Shown: positions 16,920 to 23,343 of the stretch, one piece after another
Layout of the letters: each line of letters starts with the position of its first letter
Position numbering within the stretch: the stretch's first letter is position 1
NCBI GenBank assembly: GCA_045617845.1
Contig: JAZLJL010000089.1
Span: 1 to 23,343, forward strand
From: UBA1181 sp045617845
Lineage (GTDB): Bacteria > Bacteroidota > Bacteroidia > Bacteroidales > Paludibacteraceae
Length of the DNA stretch: 23,343 bases
Reading direction: 5' to 3'
Program-made: the position numbers and the translations under genes
The notes under the pieces: model-generated
Seen by the model: the letters and a program-made list of their open reading frames with translations, nothing else
Told to the model about the DNA's origin: nothing
The model's database searches: none

Positions 16920-18290
16920 ATGGCGAAGGCGAAATCTGTATTCGTATGTCAGAACTGTGGCGCTGAGGCTCCGAAATGGGTGGGGAAATGTCCCTCTTGC
17001 GGGGAGTGGAACACTTATGTCGAGGAGTTGGTGCGCAAGGAGACGGGCAGGAATGTCCAGACGTTGAACTTTATCCCTGACAGTGGTAACTCCAAGCCAA
17101 TCTGCATCGATGAGGTGGAGATCTCAGAGGAGTCTCGTGATGACACGGGAAACAACGAGTTCAACCGTGTGTTGGGTGGAGGCATCGTGCCTGGTTCCTT
17201 GACCTTAATCGGAGGTGAACCTGGCATCGGGAAGTCTACGCTCATTCTGCAAATCGTGCTGAGCCTTTTCAATAAGAAGACGCTCTATGTCTCCGGGGAG
17301 GAGAGCGTGAAACAACTGAAATTGAGGGCGGAACGTTTGTCCGTGAAGTCCAATCCGAATTGCTTTATCGTGAGCGAGACTTCTTTGGAGCAGATCTTTG
17401 TCCATATCAAGAATGTCCAGCCTGATTTGGTGGTCATCGATTCTATCCAGACCATCAGCACTGAAATGGTGGAGTCTTCTCCTGGTAGTGTCTCCCAAGT
17501 GAGGGAGTGCGCCGCATCCATCCTAAAGTTCGCCAAGGAGAGCGGCGTGCCGGTTTTGATGGTCGGCCATATCAACAAGGAGGGAAATATCGCCGGACCC
17601 AAGGTGTTGGAGCATATCGTCGATACCGTACTTCAGTTTGAAGGCGACCAGCATTATATGTATCGGATTTTACGCTCCATAAAAAATCGTTTCGGGAGCA
17701 CTTCCGAACTGGGTATCTATGAGATGCGTCAGAATGGTTTGCGGGAAGTGTCCAACCCCTCGGAATTGTTGTTGAGCAACAATCATCTCGGGTTGAGCGG
17801 AACCGCCATCGGTGTGGCGATTGAGGGCGTGCGCCCTTTCCTCATAGAGGTGCAGTCGCTTGTGAGTTCGGCGGCTTATGGCACGCCGCAGCGTTCCACG
17901 ACGGGCTTTGACATCCGTAGACTTAATATGTTGTTGGCTGTGCTGGAGAAGCGTGTCGGCTTCAAATTGGCGCAGAAGGATGTCTATTTGAATATCGCAG
18001 GCGGTTTGCGTATCAATGACCCGGCTTTGGACTTGTCCATCATCAGCGCCATTCTCTCTTCTAACATGGATGTGGTGGTCGATGCCCAGACGTGCCTGAC
18101 TGGCGAGATCGGTCTTTCTGGTGAAATACGTCCGGTAAACCGTATCGAACAGCGTATCTCCGAGGCTGAGAAACTGGGCTTCAAGCGCATTATCATCCCC
18201 GAATTCAAAAATTTGGATGTCAAGAAGTGGAACATCGAGGTCGTCTGCGCCAAGAAGGTCGATGAGGCTTTCACCGCCCTTTTCGGATGA
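16920..18290 (+). CDS. radA: DNA repair protein RadA
   Basis: RadA is a RecA-like, DnaB-type branch-migration helicase in recombinational repair. The N-terminal C4 zinc finger is intact (C10, C13, C24, C27 in CQNCGAEAPKWVGKCPSC). The ATPase core has Walker A GGEPGIGKST (residues 98-107), Walker B VVIDSIQT and the RadA-specific KNRFG motif (255-259). The C-terminal third is the Lon-protease-like domain (RSTTGFDIRRLNMLLAVLEK, GLRINDPALDLSI, LTGEIGLSGEIR). The length of 456 aa is standard. The gene starts 19 bp after the LD-carboxypeptidase stop, so it is probably the next cistron of the same unit. A 108-bp gap after it holds no recognised element. Confidence 0.97.
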   Translation: MAKAKSVFVCQNCGAEAPKWVGKCPSCGEWNTYVEELVRKETGRNVQTLNFIPDSGNSKPICIDEVEISEESRDDTGNNEFNRVLGGGIVPGSLTLIGGEPGIGKSTLILQIVLSLFNKKTLYVSGEESVKQLKLRAERLSVKSNPNCFIVSETSLEQIFVHIKNVQPDLVVIDSIQTISTEMVESSPGSVSQVRECAASILKFAKESGVPVLMVGHINKEGNIAGPKVLEHIVDTVLQFEGDQHYMYRILRSIKNRFGSTSELGIYEMRQNGLREVSNPSELLLSNNHLGLSGTAIGVAIEGVRPFLIEVQSLVSSAAYGTPQRSTTGFDIRRLNMLLAVLEKRVGFKLAQKDVYLNIAGGLRINDPALDLSIISAILSSNMDVVVDAQTCLTGEIGLSGEIRPVNRIEQRISEAEKLGFKRIIIPEFKNLDVKKWNIEVVCAKKVDEAFTALFG

Positions 18291-18398
18291 TTTCATCTTT
18301 TTTAACGGACTGGAAAGAATATTTCCGCATGGACTTGCGTTGTTTTACAGAGTAGGTCTGTTGTCTTTCTAAAACATTAAAAGACTTGCTTTTTTGAT

Positions 18399-19460
18399 AT
18401 GAATAAAATGAAACTGACAATCATTATCTTGGGGTCGGTTGTCGTGCTTTTGGCACTTATCGTCCTTGGCTTTTTCGTGTATTGCACCATCAAGTCGTAT
18501 AACCCTCAGCCTATGGAGGTGGTGGCTGAGTCCTCGGACGGGGATTCCATCAATGTGGAGGATACGCTGAAGGTGGTCTCTTGGAACATTGGCTATGCCG
18601 GATTGGATAAGAACATGGATTTCTTCTACGAGAATGGCCACCAAGTACGTCCTTCGGAAGCGAAGGTGAATGATAACTTACAGGGAATAAGCGATTTCTT
18701 GAAGAAAAACGACGATGTGGATTTCTTCATCCTGCAGGAGGTGGATTCATCCGCTAAGCGAAGCTATTATGCTAACCAGTTGGAGTATTTGTCGAACAAT
18801 ATTCCTTCCTATAAGAGGTTTTTCTCTATCAACTATAATGTGGGGTATGTGCCTCTCCCTCTGACCGAACCGATGGGGAAGGTGGTCGCCGGACTTGCCA
18901 CTTATGCGAAGAAGTCCCCGAAAAAGTCTGTGCGCTACGCTTATCCCTTTCATGTGGGTTGGCCGACTCGCATCTTCCTGCTGAACCGCTGCTTCATGAC
19001 GACCCGTTACTCTACTTCGAACGGGAAGGAATTTTTAATGATTAATACCCATAACTCCGCCTTCGACAATGGAGGCACCCTGCGTGTCGCCGAATTGAAT
19101 TTCTTGAAGGATTTCATGATGAAGGAATATGAAAAGGGTAACTATGTGGTTGTAGGTGGTGATTTTAATCAGTGCCCGATCGGTCTCAACCCCGCCTTCG
19201 AGGGCGAAGTGTTTGATTTCGACGAGTTTATTTCTGTCCCGGATTCTATTTTCCCTCCGGAGTGGAAGTTCTCTTTCGACAATTCCATCCCTACCAATAG
19301 GCGTGTCGATGTTCCTTATGTGAAGGGTAAGACGAGAACCACGCTCGTGGATTTCTTCATCTCATCGCCTAATGTGGAGGTCTTGTCTGTGAAAAACACG
19401 GACCTCGGGTTCGTCCATACCGACCATAATCCGGTCTCTCTTTCCTTTAAGTTGAAATGA
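18399..19460 (+). CDS. Membrane-anchored endonuclease/exonuclease/phosphatase-family protein
   Basis: The fold is the EEP metal-dependent phosphodiesterase superfamily (DNase I, exonuclease III, inositol phosphatases). Motifs in order are VVSWNIGYAGL (N63), ILQEVD (E114), GGDFNQ (D255, N257) and HTDHNPVSL (D345, H346), so the catalytic set looks complete. Residues 4-28 are one hydrophobic segment (KLTIIILGSVVVLLALIVLG), a signal anchor that puts the catalytic domain outside the cytoplasm. The substrate could be DNA, RNA, a phosphoinositide-like or another phosphoester, and cannot be told from sequence. The length is 353 aa. The stop codon overlaps the ATG of the TPR gene by 4 bp, so the two are translationally coupled and may act together. 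Confidence 0.88.
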   Translation: MNKMKLTIIILGSVVVLLALIVLGFFVYCTIKSYNPQPMEVVAESSDGDSINVEDTLKVVSWNIGYAGLDKNMDFFYENGHQVRPSEAKVNDNLQGISDFLKKNDDVDFFILQEVDSSAKRSYYANQLEYLSNNIPSYKRFFSINYNVGYVPLPLTEPMGKVVAGLATYAKKSPKKSVRYAYPFHVGWPTRIFLLNRCFMTTRYSTSNGKEFLMINTHNSAFDNGGTLRVAELNFLKDFMMKEYEKGNYVVVGGDFNQCPIGLNPAFEGEVFDFDEFISVPDSIFPPEWKFSFDNSIPTNRRVDVPYVKGKTRTTLVDFFISSPNVEVLSVKNTDLGFVHTDHNPVSLSFKLK

Positions 19461-21469
19461 TGTCGAAAAGGTTATCCTCCATATTGTTCTCTTGCCTCTT
19501 CTCTCTCTTTGTGTCGGCGCAGATTAATACGAAGAGGATGATGGATATTGGCAAGAATGCGTATTTCTTCGAGGATTATGTCCTCTCTATCCAATACTTC
19601 AACAAGGTGATAAGCGCCAAGCCTTATATGGCTGACCCTTATTTCTACCGGGCGGTGGCTAAGATGAGCCTGGAGGATTTTTCCGGGGCCGAGGCGGATT
19701 GCGACTTGGCGCTTGAACGCAACCCGTTTATTGTGGAGGCGTATCGTTGCAGGGGCGCCGCCAGGGCTTGCTTGGGCAAATATGACGCCGCCATGGCTGA
19801 TTTCGACAAGGGATTGGAGTTCGAACCGAAGAATAAGTATCTCCTGCTTTGCAAAGGCTCCGTCTATGCCAGCGAGGAACGTTGGGATACGGCGGTCGTG
19901 GCCTTTTCCCAACTGCTGAAATCCTATCCAACCTATAAGGACGCTTACCTGAGGCGTGGCCATGCTTATTTTTCTATGGGTGATACGGCGAAGGCCTTGG
20001 CTGATTTCGACAAACTCTTGTCTATCGATAGGTTCTCCCCTGATGGTCATGCCGCACGCGGGTTCGTGCTGAATAGCATGAGACAATCTGAAATGGGTCT
20101 GCTGGAGATGAACGAGGCGATCCGTCTGGATCCTTTTTGTGTGAATTATTACGTGAATAGGGGTGTCGTTTTGTCTGATATGGGGGATTCCACCGGCGCT
20201 TTGGCTGACTATGACCACGCTATCGAATTGGATGCCTCTTGTGTCCCCGCTTTTTTCAACCGCGCCCTCCTTCGCTCGCACGCTGGATTGAAACGTCTTG
20301 CCCTTGAGGACTACGACGAGGTGGTGGAGTTGGACCCGTCGAATTATCCAGCCATCTATAATAGGGCTTTGCTGAAGAGGGAACTGAAACAATACCGTTC
20401 CGCTGTCTCCGACATCTCCAAAATCATCGACGAGTACCCTGATTTTTACCCTGCTTACTCTATCCGTTCCGAACTTAGGTCCCTTTTGAACGACAGGAAA
20501 GGCGCCCTCGACGATTATGTCAAAATGACGAGCCTGCGAAACCAAATGGATGAGGGTAACAAGAAAAACAACCTCAACGATAATCCGGCTAAGAGGAAGG
20601 AAGGAGAGAAACTTCGTAACCATAACGCCATGGTTGTGATGGATAAACAGGAGGAGATGAGACGCCTTTCGTATAGAAATGAATCGAGGGGGCATGTGCA
20701 GAATGTGAATTTCCACGTCGAATTCGGCAATATCGTCAAACTGACGCCTTATCCGATGGCAAACCGGTCTATGGGTAAAAACTTCGTGTTTGATAGACGT
20801 GTGGAAGTGTTGAACGGGAAGTCTGTCTATCCCCAAAGGCTCTTCCTCTCCTGTGAGGAGCAACGCAGAAGCGAGGAACAATTACATGCCTGCTTCGCCC
20901 GCATCGAACGTGTGACGCATGAACTTGCGTCGGATTCTTCTTCGAATCTTTTCTTCTCCCGTGCCTTGGACTATGTGTCGGTCTCTGACTTCGATGGAGC
21001 CTTGGATGACCTGAACGCGGCGATTACTTCGGATGATAAGGGTCTGGTCTGGCTGTTCTATTTCTGCCGGGCTAACGTCCGTTACCAAAGGTATCTTTCA
21101 GAAGTGGAATTGGTCTGCAAGGGTGAATCCTCTTTGCCGGAGGGAATGGATCTCTCCGCTTTGGGACAGGTGGCATGCGATTTGGTGATGAAGGATTATG
21201 ACCAGGTGAAGTCGTTGGTGCCGGATTTCGCTCCCGTGTGGTTTAATAGCGGACATGTGAATGCGCGCCTGCAGAATTACCAGGAGGCTTTGGCTGACTT
21301 TTCCAAGGCGATCGCTTTGTCCCCTTCGTTTGCCGAAGCCTATTTCAACCGTGGATTGACTTATATTTATCTGAACGAAAAGGAAAAGGGTTTCTCCGAT
21401 TTGAGCAAGGCGGGTGAGTTGGGACTCTATTCGTCTTATAATGTGATGAAGAGGTTTTCAGGTAAATGA
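19457..21469 (+). CDS. Exported tetratricopeptide-repeat protein
   Basis: The 670-residue protein starts with a signal peptide (RLSSILFSCLFSLFVSAQ). An N-terminal block of about ten TPR units follows (about residues 30-370). Each unit has the usual pattern of a small/aromatic residue, a Gly/Ala and a closing Pro, for example AYRCRGAARACLGKYDAAMA and YYVNRGVVLSDMGDSTGALA. A charged linker comes next (about 375-410, EGNKKNNLNDNPAKRKEGEK), then a segment of about 80 residues that does not look like TPR (NVNFHVEFGNIVKL onward). About three more TPR units complete the C-terminus (VWFNSGHVNARLQNYQEALA, AYFNRGLTYIYLNEKEKGFS). TPR arrays act as protein-interaction scaffolds; the partner is unknown. 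Start codons at 19457 and 19460 are both possible. The gene overlaps the EEP-family gene by 4 bp, which makes that protein a candidate partner. Confidence 0.9.
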   Translation: MMSKRLSSILFSCLFSLFVSAQINTKRMMDIGKNAYFFEDYVLSIQYFNKVISAKPYMADPYFYRAVAKMSLEDFSGAEADCDLALERNPFIVEAYRCRGAARACLGKYDAAMADFDKGLEFEPKNKYLLLCKGSVYASEERWDTAVVAFSQLLKSYPTYKDAYLRRGHAYFSMGDTAKALADFDKLLSIDRFSPDGHAARGFVLNSMRQSEMGLLEMNEAIRLDPFCVNYYVNRGVVLSDMGDSTGALADYDHAIELDASCVPAFFNRALLRSHAGLKRLALEDYDEVVELDPSNYPAIYNRALLKRELKQYRSAVSDISKIIDEYPDFYPAYSIRSELRSLLNDRKGALDDYVKMTSLRNQMDEGNKKNNLNDNPAKRKEGEKLRNHNAMVVMDKQEEMRRLSYRNESRGHVQNVNFHVEFGNIVKLTPYPMANRSMGKNFVFDRRVEVLNGKSVYPQRLFLSCEEQRRSEEQLHACFARIERVTHELASDSSSNLFFSRALDYVSVSDFDGALDDLNAAITSDDKGLVWLFYFCRANVRYQRYLSEVELVCKGESSLPEGMDLSALGQVACDLVMKDYDQVKSLVPDFAPVWFNSGHVNARLQNYQEALADFSKAIALSPSFAEAYFNRGLTYIYLNEKEKGFSDLSKAGELGLYSSYNVMKRFSGK

Positions 21470-21557
21470 TCCGTTGCGCCTATCCCTGTGTTATGCGTTC
21501 GGTGTAACCCTTATGTGTGTTATGTGTGAAAAGGTGGCGCTGTGCGGAAAACTTTCG

Positions 21558-22613
21558 CTATTTTTCTTTGGAACGTATGATGATGATTGTTTGCCCGATC
21601 TTCAGGGAATTGTCTTTTAGGTGGTTCCACTCCTTGATGTCGTCTACTTCGCATCCGTATTGTTTCGAAAGCCTGTACAATGTCTCTTTCGCTTGGACGG
21701 TGTGCTTGATGGTGTCGTTCCCGGAGACGGGCTCTTCCTTGCGTTCGTTGTGTGGAGTAGGGGCGATTTCTTCCCTCTTCCCCTCTTGGACTTTGATGAT
21801 GAAAAGGGTTTGTCCAAGTTTTAGATAGGTGTCGGACAAATGGTTCCATTCCATCAAATCCTCTACGGTGCATTTGTATTTCTTGGATATCTTGAAAAGG
21901 GTCTCCTTCTTTTTTACGGTGTGGAAAATCGTGTCTTCTTTCCAGACAGGGTGCGACTCTCTTTGGTCGAACGGCTCTTCTTGACGTTTGGTTTCCTCTT
22001 CCGTCTTTTCCTCAGGCACAACTTTTTCCTCTTCCTCCTTTTGTGGCGTCGTCTCCTCGTTTTCTTGTTCCTTCACCTCTTCCTTGCTTTCCTCCTCTTC
22101 GTGGTATGGGACTCCGTTTCTGTTAAGTTCTCCCACGATGTGTCTGATGCCCATGAAACGTGCCCTGTAGTAGTCCGATTCCGGGTAGTTGTCTATGGTG
22201 ATGCCCTTGTTGATGGAGGCGTGTATGAATCGTAGGGTGGTGTTTTTGCCATCCGGGTTCACTTCGTAGATGATGCCCACGTGGCCGACGCTTTTCGATT
22301 TGGCGTTGCTCCCCTTGAAGAAGATGAGGTCTCCTTTTTTTGCGTCGGCTAGGGAACTTTTGGCTCCTTGCAGGTATTGAGACGATGATGAGGCGTATAG
22401 CTCGTAGCCGAATTGTCTGAAGACGTAGCCGGTGAAGCCGGAGCAGTCGAACCGTTTAGGCCCTTTCCCCGCATATTGGTATCTTTTGCCGATGTGTTTG
22501 TCGGCTTCCGCAATGATGGAGTCACGCAATGACAATGTCGTGTCTTTCGCCCTTCTCGCCATGACGGGGAGGGTGAGTATGACTAGTAACATTAGTGTCA
22601 TTATTCTTCTCAT
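21558..22613 (-). CDS. Secreted NlpC/P60 (C40) peptidase with two LysM domains
   Basis: This is a predicted cell-wall endopeptidase that cuts peptidoglycan stem peptides. A signal peptide (about residues 1-19, IMTLMLLVILTLPVMA) is followed by the NlpC/P60 domain with Cys57 in RFDCSGF, His111 in VGHVGII and His131 in FIHAS, the usual catalytic Cys-His-His set. Residues of about 165-225 form an acidic Glu/Lys linker. Two C-terminal LysM domains (about 231-275 and 304-347) bind glycan; they begin HTVKKKETLFKISKKY and HTVQAKETLYRLSKQYG and are close copies. The order is unusual only in that LysM follows the enzyme. Starts at M1 (22613) or M5 (22601) are possible. The gene stands alone and converges on the TPR gene with 88 bp between stops, where I see no clear terminator. 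Confidence 0.94.
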   Translation of the reverse strand: MRRIMTLMLLVILTLPVMARRAKDTTLSLRDSIIAEADKHIGKRYQYAGKGPKRFDCSGFTGYVFRQFGYELYASSSSQYLQGAKSSLADAKKGDLIFFKGSNAKSKSVGHVGIIYEVNPDGKNTTLRFIHASINKGITIDNYPESDYYRARFMGIRHIVGELNRNGVPYHEEEESKEEVKEQENEETTPQKEEEEKVVPEEKTEEETKRQEEPFDQRESHPVWKEDTIFHTVKKKETLFKISKKYKCTVEDLMEWNHLSDTYLKLGQTLFIIKVQEGKREEIAPTPHNERKEEPVSGNDTIKHTVQAKETLYRLSKQYGCEVDDIKEWNHLKDNSLKIGQTIIIIRSKEK

Positions 22614-22617
22614 GCCG

Positions 22618-22625
22618 CAAAGATA
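22618..22625 (-). promoter_or_regulatory. Bacteroidetes -7 promoter box (TATCTTTG) next to the NlpC/P60 start codon
   Basis: On the minus strand the bases read TATCTTTG, an exact TAnnTTTG match, ending only 4 bp before the ATG at 22613. Transcription would begin at or next to the start codon, giving a leaderless message, or a very short leader if Met5 (22601) is used. The expected -33 position falls at about 22643-22648, the end of the fold-back element. Confidence 0.55.
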
Positions 22626-22642
22626 ATAATTCTTTATATTAA

Positions 22643-22818
22643 GAAGCTGTTTAAAAATTCACGAAAAAGTTTCTTATTGGGCTTTTTATGGATACTTTTT
22701 GTCTATTTTAATCATTTCCTCTGTCACAATGGAACCCCATTGCTCCTATCGGAAATAATCAAAATATCCTAAAAAGTCTCTCATAAAAATCTCCAATAAA
22801 AAAAATTTAAACAGCTTC
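22643..22818. mobile_element. MITE-like fold-back element, 176 bp, no coding capacity
   Basis: The element is bounded by perfect 13-bp terminal inverted repeats, GAAGCTGTTTAAA at 22643-22655 and TTTAAACAGCTTC at 22806-22818. Both ends are flanked by TAA (22640-22642 and 22819-22821), a candidate 3-bp target duplication. The two arms remain similar inward: TTATTGG, TTTTTATG and ATTTCC recur in both when the right arm is reversed. They meet at a central palindrome, CAATGG-AACC-CCATTG (22727-22742). It encodes nothing and should fold into one long imperfect hairpin. Such elements are usually moved by the transposase of a related full-length IS, which is not in this window. The alternative is a large regulatory hairpin. 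Confidence 0.7.
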
Positions 22819-22823
22819 TAATA

Positions 22824-22991
22824 ATGAATGTAAATATCCGTTTGCTTGGATTTATAGCTTGTGGGGTGTTGATATTTGTTGACTATTCGTCGCTCTTTTT
22901 TACCGGTGTTGATTCATGTGGAGTTCCTGCACTTGGCTCGTTAACGGGCTTTGTTGATGAAATTCGTGTTTTTTTTGAAATTTATCCGTGA
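22824..22991 (+). CDS. Doubtful small ORF, 55 aa
   Basis: An ATG just after the fold-back element opens a 55-codon frame (MNVNIRLLGFIACGVLIFVD at the start, ending FFEIYP). The first 20 residues are hydrophobic, but there is no ribosome-binding site, no similarity I recognise and no promoter box directly upstream. It is as likely to be chance as a real peptide or a remnant of a gene broken by insertions. It is listed because nothing else occupies the stretch between the fold-back element and the IS end. Confidence 0.15.
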   Translation: MNVNIRLLGFIACGVLIFVDYSSLFFTGVDSCGVPALGSLTGFVDEIRVFFEIYP

Positions 22992-23019
22992 AAGTATGTG
23001 CGTTGTAAAAAATAAATAT

Positions 23020-23027
23020 TATTTTTG
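23020..23027 (+). promoter_or_regulatory. Possible orphan -7 promoter box (TATTTTTG)
   Basis: TATTTTTG matches TAnnTTTG and is followed by a GCATGTG stretch. A TTG at 23003-23005 lies upstream, but its 14-bp spacing is shorter than usual. It points rightward into the insertion sequence, with no open frame before it, so it may be the promoter of a host gene separated from it by the IS. AT-richness makes a chance match plausible. Confidence 0.3.
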
Positions 23028-23060
23028 CATGTGAATAATGGAAAAATAATTAATTCGTAC

Positions 23061-23343
23061 ATTCAAATGCCAAGTGCAAAAATATCATAATAAATTAAAG
23101 AACACTTTTGAAGGGGAAGAAAAATCCAATTTTTCTCTGGGGCGACGATTCAGTTTATACTGAACGGACTTAATAAACTCATCAGAGAAATCGTCAAAGT
23201 CAACACCTTTAGGGATATACTGCCTAATGAGTTTGTTGGCGTTTTCAATTGCCCCTTTTTGCCAAGAGGAATAAGGGACAGCAAAGAAAACAGGAGCCTT
23301 GATTTTCTTTGTCACATAAGTATGAGCAGAAAACTCGGATCCA
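23061..23343 (-). mobile_element. Partial IS30-family insertion sequence (one end only)
   Basis: The element holds the transposase 3' end and continues past the window. Its outer boundary is uncertain. The segment 23061-23082 (ATTCAAATGCCAAGTGCAAA and neighbours), 3-24 bp outside the transposase stop codon, is the best candidate for the terminal repeat by position. The matching repeat lies outside the window, so this cannot be confirmed here. Confidence 0.6.
23085..23343 (-). CDS. IS30-family transposase, C-terminal fragment (cut by window edge)
   Basis: The frame is open to the right edge of the window, so this is the last 85 or so codons of a longer gene and not a short protein starting at the GTG near 23315. 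The visible protein begins GSEFSAHTYVTKKIK, where the catalytic Asp of a DNGxEF motif would sit just off the edge. It continues FFAVPYSSWQKGAIENANKL with the third catalytic Glu of the DDE triad in ENAN, then RQYIPKG, and ends RRPREKLDFSSPSKVFFNLL. These are hallmarks of the IS30-family integrase core. Nothing in the visible part is broken. Whether the whole gene is intact cannot be judged. Confidence 0.92.
   Translation of the reverse strand, partial: GSEFSAHTYVTKKIKAPVFFAVPYSSWQKGAIENANKLIRQYIPKGVDFDDFSDEFIKSVQYKLNRRPREKLDFSSPSKVFFNLL

Noticed and set aside
18291..18398. A small RNA, riboswitch or tRNA in the gap after radA
   Set aside because: Only a 5-bp GGAAA/TTTCC stem was visible, with no tRNA or riboswitch signature and no good promoter box.
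19472..20881. A 469-codon open frame antisense to the TPR gene
   Set aside because: It lies wholly inside a gene with clear TPR repeats and a signal peptide. Its translation has no recognisable domain, and long antisense frames are expected opposite biased codon use.
22643..22818. Reading the fold-back element as a terminator or small RNA gene
   Set aside because: The perfect terminal repeats and the TAA on both sides fit transposition better. No U-tract at an appropriate end and no promoter for a small RNA were seen, although a secondary regulatory effect is possible.
23085..23315. A complete 76-residue protein starting at GTG 23315
   Set aside because: The frame stays open to the window edge, and the upstream residues (GSEFSAHTYV) belong to the IS30 transposase core. 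It is the tail of a larger gene.

Overview
The window looks like chromosomal DNA of a member of the Bacteroidales. The evidence is the Bacteroidetes-type 5S rRNA, several TAnnTTTG (-7) promoter boxes with almost no Shine-Dalgarno sequences, lipoproteins with short Cys-terminated signal peptides, and the gene families present (bifunctional Nnr, ABC-F, S66 lipoprotein, OmpP1/FadL porin, Pif1-HRDC-HTH helicase, an IS30-family transposase). The genus cannot be fixed from the sequence alone.

Layout. Bases 1-152 hold the 3' end of an rRNA operon (5S rRNA and a strong terminator). A plus-strand block follows (336-8957): an AsmA-like/GT51 peptidoglycan glycosyltransferase overlapping nnr (NAD(P)HX repair), then rnr (RNase R), a lipoprotein with YD-like repeats and an ABC-F ATPase. 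A minus-strand block (8954-12311, transcribed right to left) holds a Tyr- and Ser/Arg-rich exported protein, an OmpP1/FadL outer-membrane protein and an exported DNA/RNA non-specific endonuclease. A hairpin terminator lies between the last two. The ABC-F and endonuclease genes converge with overlapping stop codons.

A second plus-strand block (12505-21469) holds prmA, a Pif1-like helicase with HRDC and HTH modules, a lipoprotein LD-carboxypeptidase, radA, a membrane-anchored endonuclease/exonuclease/phosphatase-family protein and a large TPR protein. Several of these genes overlap by 4 bp (ATGA). The minus-strand gene at 21558-22613 is a secreted NlpC/P60 hydrolase with two LysM domains.

The right end (22614-23343) is the mobile part. 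A 176-bp near-palindromic, MITE-like element with terminal inverted repeats and a possible 3-bp TAA duplication abuts the NlpC/P60 promoter. A short stretch with no convincing gene follows, and then the 3' part of an IS30-family transposase that runs off the window edge.

Most of the region is housekeeping: cell-wall work (GT51, LD-carboxypeptidase, NlpC/P60), RNA and translation (RNase R, PrmA, ABC-F) and DNA repair (RadA, helicase). No CRISPR array, phage, toxin-antitoxin or defence island was seen. The best leads are the AsmA-GT51 fusion, the fold-back element at a promoter, the Pif1/RecQ-like hybrid helicase and the Tyr-rich/Ser-Arg-rich exported protein.
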